64,000 nucleotides of DNA from UBA10347 sp905182135 (GCA_963925805.1 CAWUSE010000002.1:221050-285049), one strand, 5' to 3'; shown: positions 8,574 through 17,913, numbered from the stretch's first letter. A program made the numbers and translations. The notes: a model not told the origin generated them from the sequence alone.

Positions 8574-8855
8574 CTACTTGTTACGCCAAGGGCTAGTTAG
8601 GGCTCCGAGGATCCGGAATGGGAGCTTTACAAGTTCAGTCAGAACGCTCACGACACCATTAACCAGCTTCGCGACAACGGTGATCGGAAGCTTAATGAGT
8701 CCAGCCACGAGACGGAAAGGAGCGCCAAACACCGTAGCTATTATGCCGCGTTTGCTTGACCTCTTCTTGATCTGCTTCGGCGACATGGTCACCGGTGCTG
8801 CACCAAGCAACTCTTGAAGCGTGTATCCGCCTAGCCAATCGTTGTTAGCAGCCAT
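8574..8855 (-). CDS. Uncharacterised amphipathic protein between ftsY and ffh
   Basis: 93 residues. The ATG at 8855 has a strong AGGAG that overlaps the ftsY stop codon, so it is very likely translated and coupled to ftsY. The N-terminus (WLGGYTLQELLGAAP) is followed by a basic patch KKRSSKRG, then a ~50-residue stretch in which Lys/Arg recur every few positions among hydrophobic residues, as in helices lying on a membrane surface. I do not recognise a family. Position between the SRP receptor and SRP GTPase suggests, without proof, a link to membrane targeting. Confidence 0.7.
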   Translation of the reverse strand: MAANNDWLGGYTLQELLGAAPVTMSPKQIKKRSSKRGIIATVFGAPFRLVAGLIKLPITVVAKLVNGVVSVLTELVKLPFRILGALTSPWRNK

Positions 8856-8866
8856 CTTGTGTTCTC

Positions 8867-10000
8867 CTAAGCGAACAGCGCATCGACAAACTCGTGCGCA
8901 TCGAATTCAACCAGATCTTCACTACCTTCGCCCAAGCCCACGAGCTTGACCGGGATACCAAGTTCCTTCTGGATCGCAAGCACGATGCCGCCCTTGGCGG
9001 ATCCGTCCAGCTTGGTCAACACGATGCCAGTCACTTCGACCGCTTCGGTGAACTGCTTCGCCTGAATAAGCCCGTTCTGGCCTGTTGTCGCATCGATGAC
9101 CAGAAGCACCTCCGAGACCTTGCCCTGTGCCTTCTCAGCCACACGGCGGACCTTGCGCAGTTCTTCCATCAGATTCGTCTTATTGTGCAGACGGCCAGCA
9201 GTATCGGCCAGCACAAGATCAGCATTGACAGCAGCTGCGTGCTCCACAGCGTCGAAGACGACCGAGCCGGGATCGGCTCCTTCGGCGCCACGTACAAAGC
9301 CGGCATCGCTGCGCTCAGCCCAGGTCTCAAGCTGTTCGGCGGCGGCAGCACGGAACGTGTCGCCAGCAGCAAGAACGACCTTGCGGCCCTCGTCGGTCTC
9401 TCGTTTCGCAAGCTTGCCAATGGTCGTAGTCTTACCCACACCGTTTACGCCAACGAACAGCCAGATGGCGGGTTTGCCCTCAATAGTCAGGGTGATGTCC
9501 ATACCGCCTAATGCGAGCTCCATCTCGTCACGCAGCAACATCAGCGCTGCGTCGAAGTCCTTGGCCTTTTCTTCTTTGGCGCGGTCGCGGACCCGATCGA
9601 GAATAGCCATCGTTGTTGGCACGCCGACATCGGCAAGAATCAGGGCTTCTTCCAACTCTTCCCACGCTTCTTCATCTATCGATCGGCCACGAAGACCCCC
9701 AAGTACCCCGGCGAGCCGGTCACGGAACGTTGCCTTTTCGACCGGCTCCGGTTCCGACTCAACCTCTGGCTCTGGCTCAGCCTCTCGCTCTGGCTCAACC
9801 TCTGGCTCTGGCTCAACCTCTGGCTCTGGCTGAACCTCTGGCTCATCTTGGACGAGAGCGCCGCTGGGGACATCCGGGGCCGCTACGGCTGTGCGGGGTG
9901 GTGTTTTGACCGCCACGTTCTGACGGCGGAAGAAGAACAGTCCAACGCCAACAACAGCGAGCGCAAGGACGATAACGATGACGAGAAGAAGAGCGTTCAC
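8867..10000 (-). CDS. ftsY: Signal recognition particle receptor FtsY
   Basis: 377 residues. It begins with a transmembrane helix (about residues 3-25), followed by an acidic Glu/Pro-repeat linker (about 52-85), then the NG domain: VGVNGVGKTTTIGKLA (G1), AGDTFRAAAAEQL, LADTAGRLHNK (G3) and TKLDGSAKGG (G4). FtsY docks SRP-ribosome complexes at the membrane. The membrane anchor is typical of actinobacterial FtsY. The gene ends on the ribosome-binding site of the next small gene. Confidence 0.97.
   Translation of the reverse strand: MNALLLVIVIVLALAVVGVGLFFFRRQNVAVKTPPRTAVAAPDVPSGALVQDEPEVQPEPEVEPEPEVEPEREAEPEPEVESEPEPVEKATFRDRLAGVLGGLRGRSIDEEAWEELEEALILADVGVPTTMAILDRVRDRAKEEKAKDFDAALMLLRDEMELALGGMDITLTIEGKPAIWLFVGVNGVGKTTTIGKLAKRETDEGRKVVLAAGDTFRAAAAEQLETWAERSDAGFVRGAEGADPGSVVFDAVEHAAAVNADLVLADTAGRLHNKTNLMEELRKVRRVAEKAQGKVSEVLLVIDATTGQNGLIQAKQFTEAVEVTGIVLTKLDGSAKGGIVLAIQKELGIPVKLVGLGEGSEDLVEFDAHEFVDALFA
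9761..9844. repeat. 18-bp tandem repeat (about 4.7 copies) inside ftsY
   Basis: Copies begin at 9761, 9779, 9797, 9815 and 9833 (the last partial); they differ by one or a few bases. On the coding strand they encode the Pro-Glu-Val-Glu repeats of the FtsY acidic linker. Confidence 0.95.
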
Positions 10001-10072
10001 AGCGTCTCAGCCTACGGGCCGGCGCTCGCCACTCGACACGCCGGGCCCTAGACGGTTGCTCGCTCAAGCGAA

Positions 10073-10110
10073 ATCAACTGCTCTGCCGATTACAGAGCGC
10101 TGTAGTTGAT
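10073..10110 (-). terminator. Hairpin terminator candidate after the HtrA-like gene
   Basis: ATCAACT (10073-10079) pairs with AGTTGAT (10104-10110), and GCTCTG pairs with CAGAGC inside, around a 7-base loop. It lies just past the protease stop on the minus strand; the transcript then runs into a short TTTCGCTT, a weak U-tract. It separates this gene from ftsY. Confidence 0.5.
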
Positions 10111-10131
10111 CAGATCGGGGCGGGTCGAGCG

Positions 10132-11730
10132 TTATTGACCATTGAGCAATCCGAGCGTTACCTCAACCAGCATGTTCTGCCCTTCGCGGACGAACTCGAC
10201 AGTGACCGTTGCTTCTGGCGACTGCAACCGCACTGCTGCGGCGAGGTCGCTCATGCTCTTAATCCTGTCACCGTTAAAACCCACGATCAGGTCACCAGAC
10301 AGCAAGCCCGCAATATCGGCGCCGCTGCCCACGGTAACTTCACCGACGACAACGCCGGGCTCGCCGATGGCGGGCGTACCTCCATTGATCCCGAGAAAGC
10401 CTTGTTCAAGAGGCTGGCCAGCGATGATGCGGTCGGCGATCAACTTCGCTGTGTCCGAAGGGACCGCAAACCCAACGCCAATGTTGCCACCGGAACCATC
10501 GGTACGAATCGAAGTATTCATGCCAATAACTCGGCCCTGACGATCTGCCAAAGCACCACCCGAGTTACCTGGATTGATCGACGCATCAGTTTGGATCATG
10601 GAGACGACCGATAGGCGGCCGTCCTCGATGAGGTTCTCCAAGACTCGACCCTTAGCGCTAACAATGCCAGAGGTGACTGTTTGCTGCAGGCCAAATGGGC
10701 TGCCGATTGCGACAGCTAGTTGCCCTACCTCGACTGAACTTTCGGGTGCCAGCACCGCTACGCCAAACTCGAAGTCCGTGTCGATCCTCACTACGGCAAC
10801 ATCGGTGAGCGGATCCGCACCGAGCACCTCGCCTGGAACCCGCACACCCGACGCAAGAGTTACCTGCACTTTGGTGAACTGTCCAACAACGTGGGCGTTC
10901 GTCAAGATCAGACCCTCGGCATCATAGATAATGCCAGATCCTTGGCCAAGCTCATTTTGGATGAGGACCACGGCCGGAGCCACCGCTCGAGCAACCGCAG
11001 CAACCGGTTCCTCAGCGTCTTCGCCAGGGAGCACCGGCAAAGCGATGTCGTTCACTGGTGGCACCGCAGGAACCGCAACACTGGTCGCTGGTGGCGATGC
11101 CGCTTCAACGGTCGTGGTGGGAGCTTCAGAAGTAGGTGCCGCAGCAATCGGGGTTGTTGCTAATTCTGATGAGACGACCGATCGACCGAAAAAGAACCCT
11201 GCGACAGCTACCGCAACGATAAGCATCACGGCGAGGGTCATCATGGCCACCCGACGCCGTGCCTTGTGGGCCGGCGGCGAGGTGGGACTAATTGGTAGGC
11301 CAACCGTGGGGGGTTCAGCTGGCCATAACGGCCCGCCTGAAACGCCTGCCCCAGAAGCAGGTGCTGTCACAAAACTACGGTCGGCGAACAACGGACCGGA
11401 TTCAACTACCGCTGTTGGTGCTACTGCGGGGATTTGGCTGGCTGCAGGTCCAGGCGGACCAACAGATGCTGACGGATTCGATTGGGTCGGTGTCTGTAAC
11501 ACGTTCTGCGTTATCTCGGACTCGACAGGGGCGAGATAAGTAAGAGCCTCGGCAGGCGGGTCGAGTGCCGGCGTCGCTGCTAGCGGCACGTCGACGCGAG
11601 GAATCTCGAGTCGTGGGATGTCGACCGGAGGCGTTGCTGCGGGTGCTGACCGGTCCCAGATTGGAGGCTTTGGGAGATCAGGTTCAGAGCCCGTTAATGA
11701 GGAGGTTGGTGGTTGTTCCACAGTTGTCAA
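10132..11730 (-). CDS. HtrA/DegP-like membrane-anchored serine protease with PDZ domain
   Basis: About 532 residues. A Pro/Ala-rich cytoplasmic region (1-155) precedes one membrane helix (about 161-182), a Thr/Pro linker, then a trypsin-like domain with catalytic His280 (LTNAHVV), Asp310 (LTDVAVVRID) and Ser390 (NPGNSGGA), and a C-terminal PDZ domain (about 430-525). Such proteases act outside the membrane on misfolded proteins or in envelope signalling. The start is TTG 11730 or GTG 11721, with no good Shine-Dalgarno for either. It lies downstream of a histidine kinase/response regulator pair, which suggests control by envelope stress (cf. mycobacterial MprAB-PepD). Confidence 0.92.
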   Translation of the reverse strand: MTTVEQPPTSSLTGSEPDLPKPPIWDRSAPAATPPVDIPRLEIPRVDVPLAATPALDPPAEALTYLAPVESEITQNVLQTPTQSNPSASVGPPGPAASQIPAVAPTAVVESGPLFADRSFVTAPASGAGVSGGPLWPAEPPTVGLPISPTSPPAHKARRRVAMMTLAVMLIVAVAVAGFFFGRSVVSSELATTPIAAAPTSEAPTTTVEAASPPATSVAVPAVPPVNDIALPVLPGEDAEEPVAAVARAVAPAVVLIQNELGQGSGIIYDAEGLILTNAHVVGQFTKVQVTLASGVRVPGEVLGADPLTDVAVVRIDTDFEFGVAVLAPESSVEVGQLAVAIGSPFGLQQTVTSGIVSAKGRVLENLIEDGRLSVVSMIQTDASINPGNSGGALADRQGRVIGMNTSIRTDGSGGNIGVGFAVPSDTAKLIADRIIAGQPLEQGFLGINGGTPAIGEPGVVVGEVTVGSGADIAGLLSGDLIVGFNGDRIKSMSDLAAAVRLQSPEATVTVEFVREGQNMLVEVTLGLLNGQ

Positions 11731-11898
11731 CTTATGGGTTGAGTGCGAAAGATACTGTAAGGCGAAACGAAAGTTCTGTTAAAGGTTCGTTCGCCAACAG
11801 CAGCTTGGATGCATCGATTGCCGTTTCGACCCGAGCTTCGAACAGAAATTGGGATAGCGCGACGACTATTTCCCATGCTTGATCTGATCCACCATTGA

Positions 11899-13200
11899 CT
11901 AGACATTAGGTGCCGGGGGAACCTTACGTTTCGGGCGACGTATTCGGAACTCACTGGTCACCTCGAAATCAACGTGCACTGGCATCCACATCGCGAACGT
12001 AGCGCCAACCTCAGTGTCGATGATCGAAACCTCACCTCGGTGTGTTTGCAGAATTTCACGCACTATGGCCAGACCTAAACCAGATCCCTGACCTCCAGCT
12101 AGATGCGGACGGCCGACCTCGCCCTCGCCCAGGCGCACATACCGTTGAAAGACACGGTCGCGCTCGTCTTCGTCAACGCCGGGGCCGTGGTCAGAAACCG
12201 TCAGCCAAATCCAACCTGATTTCTGGCCGGCGCCGATCGAGATGCCCGAACCAGTCGGAGCAAATCGAACCGCGTTCGCGAGCAAATTCGCGATGGCCTG
12301 TTCGAGCGACCGAGCGTGCCCGAGTACCCACAACTCTGGTTCGACATCGACATTGAGGTGCAGGCCTTCCTGCTCAGCGGCACCTTGAAACTCGTCAACG
12401 AGCATGACCACAAGCTGGGTGAGATCGACCGGCGCTTCGACCCGCGTCGTTGCTTCGTGTCGAGCGTAGGCCAGCAGATCATCAACCAACTTCGACATGC
12501 GTTCGCTGGACCGGCGGACGACTTCGGTGGTGTGTTGATACTGCTCAAGGCTGGCGTCGGGGTCGCTGAGCGTGACGTCAAGATTCGTGCGCATGACTGC
12601 TAGTGGGTTACGGAGTTCGTGCGAGGTGTCGTGGATTAGTTGCTGTTGGTTGTCGAATGCCCGTTGAAGACGGTCGAGCATGGCATCGAACGTGTCGGCG
12701 AGTTGCTTCAAGTCATCATTGGGGCCAGCTAGCCCGATGCGACGACTTAGATCCGTCGCCTGAATATCGCGGGCTACACGCGTGATGCGTCCAATCGGCA
12801 TGAGTACTCGGCCAGCGGTGAACCAACCGACTCCAAAGCTCGCGAAGAAGATCGCCCCGAGACCAAAGATCGAATACCGACGCAGGGTTTCCAAGGTTCG
12901 CTCATCAACGAGCAACTCCAACTCTTCCTGGATGTCATAACGGTCTTGTTCAATATCAAAGGTTGGGCCAGTGCTGTCGCTGGCCATCTCGGCCGCAACA
13001 ATCTGGGTGGTCAGGCTGCTCGATAGGCCCCAATAAATACCGCCCATCATGATTGAGGCAACACCAAATAGCATCAGCGAATAAAGCAGCGTGAGCCGAA
13101 AGCGCACCGACTGCATCGCCGGAGGGAGTCGGGATAACCCGGTGTTGGATGCTCGAGGGTTACCCGGCGGCGATAAGAATTTCGATTCGACCGAGGTCAT
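11899..13200 (-). CDS. Two-component sensor histidine kinase
   Basis: 433 residues from ATG 13200, 19 bases after the response-regulator stop; an in-frame TTG at 13239 would overlap that stop. Two membrane helices (about residues 35-58 and 110-132) flank a ~50-residue extracytoplasmic loop, followed by HAMP, the H-box IHDTSHELRNPLAVMRTN (phospho-acceptor His), an N-box ANLLANAVRFAPTG, and the ATP-binding DHGPGVDEDE and GQGSGLGLAIV motifs. It likely phosphorylates the adjacent regulator. The signal sensed is unknown. Confidence 0.93.
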   Translation of the reverse strand: MTSVESKFLSPPGNPRASNTGLSRLPPAMQSVRFRLTLLYSLMLFGVASIMMGGIYWGLSSSLTTQIVAAEMASDSTGPTFDIEQDRYDIQEELELLVDERTLETLRRYSIFGLGAIFFASFGVGWFTAGRVLMPIGRITRVARDIQATDLSRRIGLAGPNDDLKQLADTFDAMLDRLQRAFDNQQQLIHDTSHELRNPLAVMRTNLDVTLSDPDASLEQYQHTTEVVRRSSERMSKLVDDLLAYARHEATTRVEAPVDLTQLVVMLVDEFQGAAEQEGLHLNVDVEPELWVLGHARSLEQAIANLLANAVRFAPTGSGISIGAGQKSGWIWLTVSDHGPGVDEDERDRVFQRYVRLGEGEVGRPHLAGGQGSGLGLAIVREILQTHRGEVSIIDTEVGATFAMWMPVHVDFEVTSEFRIRRPKRKVPPAPNV

Positions 13201-13219
13201 GAGATGGGGATCATCCGCT

Positions 13220-13909
13220 CTATTCGGCCGGTAGGTCAAGTAGTCGGTAACCAGCGCCGATCACCGTCTCGATCGGAGGTTCTTCGCCATCGATAGTCAC
13301 TTTGCGTCGCAACGTGCCCACCGTGACCCTCACAGTGTTCGTGAACGGGTCTGCATTTTCGTCCCATACGTGCTCAAGTAACGTCTCTTGAGAAATCACG
13401 ACCCCGGGCTGGCCCATAAAGTAACGAAGCAGTGCGAACTCTTTTGAAGTCAAACTGACCGGATCGCCAGACCGGCTCACGGAATGGGCCGCCGTGTCCA
13501 AAGTTATAGAACCGACTCGCAGCAGAGATCCGGTGCTGGCCGCATCGCGGCGCATCAGTGTTCGAACCCTGGCGGTGAGCTCGGGAAAAGCGAAGGGCTT
13601 GACCAGATAATCGTCAGCCCCATCGTCGAGGCCAGCGACTCGATCCTGGATCTCATCTCGAGCTGTAAGCATCAAGATCCGCGGCGGCTCGGCATGCACC
13701 GGTTCGGCTCGAATAGCGCGACACACCGCACGGCCATCCATCTTCGGCATCGTAATGTCGAGACAGATCAGGTCATATGGCGTAAGCCGTGCTTTTTCGA
13801 GCGCTTCCTCGCCGTCGTGAGCCACGTCGACGGCGTAGCCCTCACGCCGCAGACCGCGTGCAATTGCCTGGGCCAAATCCACTTCGTCGTCAACCACCAA
13901 AACGCGCAT
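13220..13909 (-). CDS. OmpR/PhoB-family response regulator
   Basis: 229 residues from ATG 13909 (MRVLVVDDE), the usual N-terminus; the longer open frame upstream lacks similarity. The receiver domain has acidic residues at VVDDE, the phosphorylated Asp in LICLDITMPKMDG and the Lys in LVKPFAFPEL. The winged-helix domain has LTSKEFALLRYF and RVTVGTLRRKV recognition-helix features. It is co-directional with the kinase and divergent from moxR, so the 139-base gap 13910-14048 may hold promoters for both. Confidence 0.95.
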   Translation of the reverse strand: MRVLVVDDEVDLAQAIARGLRREGYAVDVAHDGEEALEKARLTPYDLICLDITMPKMDGRAVCRAIRAEPVHAEPPRILMLTARDEIQDRVAGLDDGADDYLVKPFAFPELTARVRTLMRRDAASTGSLLRVGSITLDTAAHSVSRSGDPVSLTSKEFALLRYFMGQPGVVISQETLLEHVWDENADPFTNTVRVTVGTLRRKVTIDGEEPPIETVIGAGYRLLDLPAE

Positions 13910-14048
13910 TACAACCACGCTACCAATCCGTTCTACCTCGGGCGCAGCGGGGGCGAAACCGTTCGCACTACTCGGCGCTCTACGATTAGCAACCGAACGA
14001 ATGGCGAGTTGGCGTGGGCCACACCACTTCGCCCAATCCGAGGAACTC

Positions 14049-15155
14049 ATGGCGTCTGAACCCCTTCCCCCACGATTAGCTACTACGGAGAGCAGCGACA
14101 CCGCGCCGTCGAAGGCCCCTCCGCCGCCGGCACAGCCGGTGCCAGTCGTGCCAGAACCGGTTCCTTCTAATCCAGTCGAAACCGTCTTGTTCGAAATCAA
14201 GCGTGTCGTCGTGGGACAGACCCGGATGCTCGAACGCATTCTGGTCTGCTTACTCGCTGAAGGTCACTGCCTGATTGAAGGAGTTCCCGGCATCGCCAAA
14301 ACTCTCAGCGTTGAGACCCTTTCCAAGGTCGTTGGCGGATCCTTCGTACGCCTTCAGTTCACGCCTGACATGTTGCCCGCCGACATCGTCGGCACTCGAA
14401 TCTGGCGAGCATCGACAGAGACCTTCGACATAGAACTCGGCCCGTTATCAGCCAACATGATCCTCGCTGACGAGATAAACCGGGCACCTGCCAAGGTGCA
14501 GTCAGCGCTACTGGAAGCGATGGCCGAACGTCAGATCAGCATCGGAGGCGAAACCTTCAAACTGCCTCGCCCGTTCTTGGTGCTCGCCACGCAGAACCCA
14601 ATCGAGTCCGAGGGTGTGTACCCACTACCTGAAGCGCAGCGCGACCGGTTCCTAATGAAGATCGTCATCGACTACCCGACACCATCGGAAGAAGTCGAAA
14701 TCGTGCAGCGAATGGGTGTGCGGCCACCGGTGGCTAACCAAGTGCTGGGACTCGACGATCTCTTGGAGTTACAAGAACGAGCCCGAAACGTCTATGTCGA
14801 TCGCAACGTCGTTGATTACGCCGTCAGCCTTACTCTGGCAACGCGCGACCCCAGTGCTTTTGGCTTGGCAGACCTTGCCCCGATGATCTCCTACGGTGCC
14901 AGTCCTCGAGCCAGCTTGGGCCTGGTTGCCGCCGCTCGGGCGCTTGCGGTGATCCGCAACCGCAACTACGTACTTCCCCAAGACGTATTTGACGTCGCAC
15001 CTGAGGTCATGCGCCACCGTCTCGTGCTCTCCTACGAAGCTCTCGCCCGTGACATCACGGCTGATCACATCGTGGCTGGCATCTTGGCGACAGTCCCAGC
15101 ACCGCGGGTTGCGCCATCGCAAGAGCCAACCTACGGATCAGGCGCTGCGGGTTAA
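14049..15155 (+). CDS. MoxR-type AAA+ ATPase
   Basis: 368 residues from ATG 14049, preceded by GAGGAA. After a Pro-rich N-terminus come Walker A GVPGIAKT, Walker B ILADEINRA, sensor-1 ATQNP and the PEAQRDRF arginine-finger region. MoxR ATPases act as chaperones in maturation of VWA-domain proteins. Followed nine bases later by a DUF58 gene and then a VWA gene, the standard MoxR-DUF58-VWA operon. Confidence 0.95.
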   Translation: MASEPLPPRLATTESSDTAPSKAPPPPAQPVPVVPEPVPSNPVETVLFEIKRVVVGQTRMLERILVCLLAEGHCLIEGVPGIAKTLSVETLSKVVGGSFVRLQFTPDMLPADIVGTRIWRASTETFDIELGPLSANMILADEINRAPAKVQSALLEAMAERQISIGGETFKLPRPFLVLATQNPIESEGVYPLPEAQRDRFLMKIVIDYPTPSEEVEIVQRMGVRPPVANQVLGLDDLLELQERARNVYVDRNVVDYAVSLTLATRDPSAFGLADLAPMISYGASPRASLGLVAAARALAVIRNRNYVLPQDVFDVAPEVMRHRLVLSYEALARDITADHIVAGILATVPAPRVAPSQEPTYGSGAAG

Positions 15156-15164
15156 TCGCCACTG

Positions 15165-16097
15165 ATGTTTCGACGTAAGGCCGACGAGGCCGAGACACAA
15201 CTGCACCCGTACCTGGACCGTCGCGAGACTGTCTCGGCCGTGCTGCGTCGGCTCGAACTCGATATCAACATGCGCCTAGACGGACTCCTGCAGGGCGACT
15301 ACCGAGGGCTTGTACCCGGCCATGGTTCGGAGCCTGGCGAGACCCGTCGGTATACCCCTGGCGACGATGTACGCCGTATCGACTGGAATGTCTCGGCCCG
15401 CATGGTCGAGACCTACATCCGCCAAACAATCGCCGATCGAGAACTCGAGACGGCCGTTGCGGTCGACCTCACACCAAGCCTGGACTTCGGCACCGCCGAC
15501 AGTGAGAAGCGCGATCTGGCAGCGGCAGCAACCGCTGCTATGGGGTTCCTCACGCTGCGCGTCGGAAATCGATTCGGCGCCGAACTTATTCGCCCTGACG
15601 GCATTGAGAGCATTCCTGCCAAGCAGGGCCGCTCCCACGTACTACACATCGTCGAGCAGGTCTTGACGGCACCCCGGGCAGAGAGCTCAACCGCCACGCT
15701 CGCCGACGGCATCGCTCGTCTCCATGGCCCACATCGTCGAAAAGGTATGCGAGCGGTCATTAGCGACTTCATCGACGACAGCGACTGGCAACAACAATTA
15801 AAACTGGTGTCGATCCGCAATCAGCTCATCGCCGTCGAAATTGTTGATCCTCGCGAGATGGAACTACCCAACGTTGGCACGCTTGCCGTGGTTGACCCCG
15901 AGACTGGACGACGACGTGAGGTCCAGACCCAACGCCGTAAGGTGCGCGACCTCTATTCGCAGGCGGCCATCGAGCAGCGAGCCGATATCGCCCAGACGTT
16001 CCGGGAATCGCGGACCAATCACCTACAGCTATCCACTGATCGCGATTGGTTGCTCGATGTCGTCCGTTTCGTTGCCACCCAGAAAGGACTCAAATGA
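15165..16097 (+). CDS. DUF58 domain protein
   Basis: 310 residues. The DUF58 signature RRYTPGDDVRRIDWNVSAR is present (about residues 61-79), followed by a von Willebrand-A-like fold (VDLTPSLDFG near 100, where the metal-site DxSxS is altered to DLTPS). It has no membrane helix. It forms an operon with moxR, and its stop overlaps the next start (ATGA). Predicted partner or substrate of the MoxR ATPase; exact role unknown. Confidence 0.92.
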   Translation: MFRRKADEAETQLHPYLDRRETVSAVLRRLELDINMRLDGLLQGDYRGLVPGHGSEPGETRRYTPGDDVRRIDWNVSARMVETYIRQTIADRELETAVAVDLTPSLDFGTADSEKRDLAAAATAAMGFLTLRVGNRFGAELIRPDGIESIPAKQGRSHVLHIVEQVLTAPRAESSTATLADGIARLHGPHRRKGMRAVISDFIDDSDWQQQLKLVSIRNQLIAVEIVDPREMELPNVGTLAVVDPETGRRREVQTQRRKVRDLYSQAAIEQRADIAQTFRESRTNHLQLSTDRDWLLDVVRFVATQKGLK

Positions 16098-17104
16098 GAG
16101 ACGGCGGCAACACTGGTCTTTGGTCCTCAAAATTCGATGCACCAGACAATCTTGAGTTCTTACAAGCCAACCGCCTCTGGTGGTTGCTTGCTGTAGCAAT
16201 TTTGTTTGTCGCTTATGTCGCTGTGCAATTCATTCGCCGAGGCGCCGCCGTGCGCTTTACCAACATCAGCCTGCTCGACAAGATCGCCCCGCAGCGCCCT
16301 AATTGGCGTCACCACATTCCAGCTGTCTTCTTACTGTTTGGACTTGCGGGAATGGTCCTCTCTTATGCCGAGCCAGCGGCTGTTACCCAAGTACCCAGCG
16401 AGCGAGCGACCATTATGCTCGCGATCGATACCAGCTTGTCGATGCAGGCCAAGGACGTTGTCCCAAGCCGCATCGACGGGGCGAAAGAAGCAGCGACCAC
16501 GTTCCTAGACGAAGTCCCCGAAGAGATCAACGTTGGCCTCGTGAGCTTCAACGGCATCGCCAATGTTCGCGTTCCTCCGACCACCAATCGTGCCGCCGTG
16601 CGTTCGGCAATCCAAGGTCTGGACCTTGGCGAAGCCACCGCTATTGGCGAAGCTATATTTGCCAGCATTGAGGCTCTCGAATCATTCATAACTGAGTTCG
16701 AAGGTGACGCCCCGCCCGCCCGTATCGTGCTCATGAGCGACGGGGAAACAACCGTCGGCCGCCCCGACGCTGCCGCAGTTGACCGTGCCCGGCTCGCTGG
16801 GATCACGGTGTCGACAATCGCATTCGGCACCGATGACGGCGTTATTGAAATCCCAGAAGATCCGAGACCCATCCCTGTGCCGGTGAACGAAGCAGCGTTA
16901 GCCGAGATTGCAGATGGCACCGGGGGTGACTTCTTCGAGGCTGCAACGACCGACGAACTCACCGCCATTTACGCCGATATCGGCTCTGCTGTCGCAACCG
17001 AAGAAGCCCGTGTGGTTGTCGGCAGCTGGTTTGCTGGCCGGGCCATGATCCTCATCCTGATGGCTGCAGCGCTCTCCCTCCTGCTCAGCAATCGTCTGCC
17101 CTAG
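16094..17104 (+). CDS. VWA-domain membrane protein (BatA-like)
   Basis: 336 residues from ATG 16094, which overlaps the DUF58 stop and has AGGA upstream. Two N-terminal membrane helices (about 22-43 and 71-89) lead to a von Willebrand factor A domain with an intact MIDAS motif DTSLS, a Thr in the second loop (GEATAIGEAI) and the Asp in LMSDGETTVG. A C-terminal membrane helix follows. This is the Aerotolerance/BatA arrangement, with the VWA domain outside the cytoplasm. Last gene of the moxR operon. Confidence 0.92.
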   Translation: MRDGGNTGLWSSKFDAPDNLEFLQANRLWWLLAVAILFVAYVAVQFIRRGAAVRFTNISLLDKIAPQRPNWRHHIPAVFLLFGLAGMVLSYAEPAAVTQVPSERATIMLAIDTSLSMQAKDVVPSRIDGAKEAATTFLDEVPEEINVGLVSFNGIANVRVPPTTNRAAVRSAIQGLDLGEATAIGEAIFASIEALESFITEFEGDAPPARIVLMSDGETTVGRPDAAAVDRARLAGITVSTIAFGTDDGVIEIPEDPRPIPVPVNEAALAEIADGTGGDFFEAATTDELTAIYADIGSAVATEEARVVVGSWFAGRAMILILMAAALSLLLSNRLP

Positions 17105-17457
17105 CTGGCGGCGTATCACTGCCAGATCTCAGCATTCTTGTCAGTATTCCAGCGGTCTGTACATGGCCCACCAAGTTGCAGTGGACGTTCCTGATTTCGA
17201 CAGTTCTGTCCGACGGCTCTTTAACGCCTTCGTGCTAAACGTACATAACCTCTCGATGTCGTCTGTTGCGATCAAGAGCAACCACGTATTCGAATGGCGC
17301 CGCTGCGCCATCGCCGCTATGTGAATGAGCACCGCACGGCGTTACGGAGTCGCAATAAGATCCTGGTTTCCATCGAGATCAGCCGGTACTTTGCCAAGCT
17401 GGCATGCCAAAGGCAGAGCATGCTGGCATGGGGTCAATCCGTTATATTCTTCAAATC
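17105..17457. other. Intergenic region, no supported gene
   Basis: About 350 bases with only short, unconvincing frames. It includes closely spaced GGCATGCC and GCATGCTGGCATG sequences (about 17400-17431) just upstream of the SRPBCC gene, which could form small hairpins or an operator; nothing more can be said. Confidence 0.5.
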
Positions 17458-17913
17458 ATGACTCCGGACATCGAAGTATCTCGCGACGTGGCAGCGCCAC
17501 CCGCAGTAATTTTTGCAGCCATAACTGATATCACACGCATGGGCGAGTGGAGTCCCGAGTGCGTTAGCGCCGAGTGGAACGAAGGGTTCTCTGCACCAGC
17601 TCTCGGCGCAATGTTCACCGGCCACAACCGCAACGGCGATAAGGAATGGTCCGTCGAGGCCAAAATTGTCGACCTGGTTGACAACCAGAGATTTTTCTTC
17701 GACTGCATCGTGCGCGACTTTGTCTTCTCCAAATGGGGCTACACCATCGAGGCGACCGATAGCGGCTGCCGCATTACCGAATACTCACAAGACCTGCGCC
17801 TCGAGTCCTCACTTGAACGCAGCACCATGATCTCGGGTGTTAGCGATCGGGCAACCCATAACCGAGCAGGCATGGAAGCCACACTCGAACGCATCGCGGC
17901 CGCTATCGAATAA
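17458..17913 (+). CDS. SRPBCC-family (polyketide cyclase/START-like) protein
   Basis: 151 residues from ATG 17458. The N-terminus EVSRDVAAPPAVIFAAITDITRMGEWSPE is the standard opening of the SRPBCC ligand-binding fold, followed by alternating beta strands and a long C-terminal helix with GMEATLERIAAAIE. Members bind hydrophobic ligands; no substrate can be assigned. An upstream in-frame ATG at 17428 is possible but adds no fold residues. Confidence 0.85.
   Translation: MTPDIEVSRDVAAPPAVIFAAITDITRMGEWSPECVSAEWNEGFSAPALGAMFTGHNRNGDKEWSVEAKIVDLVDNQRFFFDCIVRDFVFSKWGYTIEATDSGCRITEYSQDLRLESSLERSTMISGVSDRATHNRAGMEATLERIAAAIE

Noticed and set aside
13910..14239. Extended response-regulator start at 14239
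   Set aside because: The extra residues are low-complexity and antisense to the MoxR N-terminus; MRVLVVDDE is the standard start.
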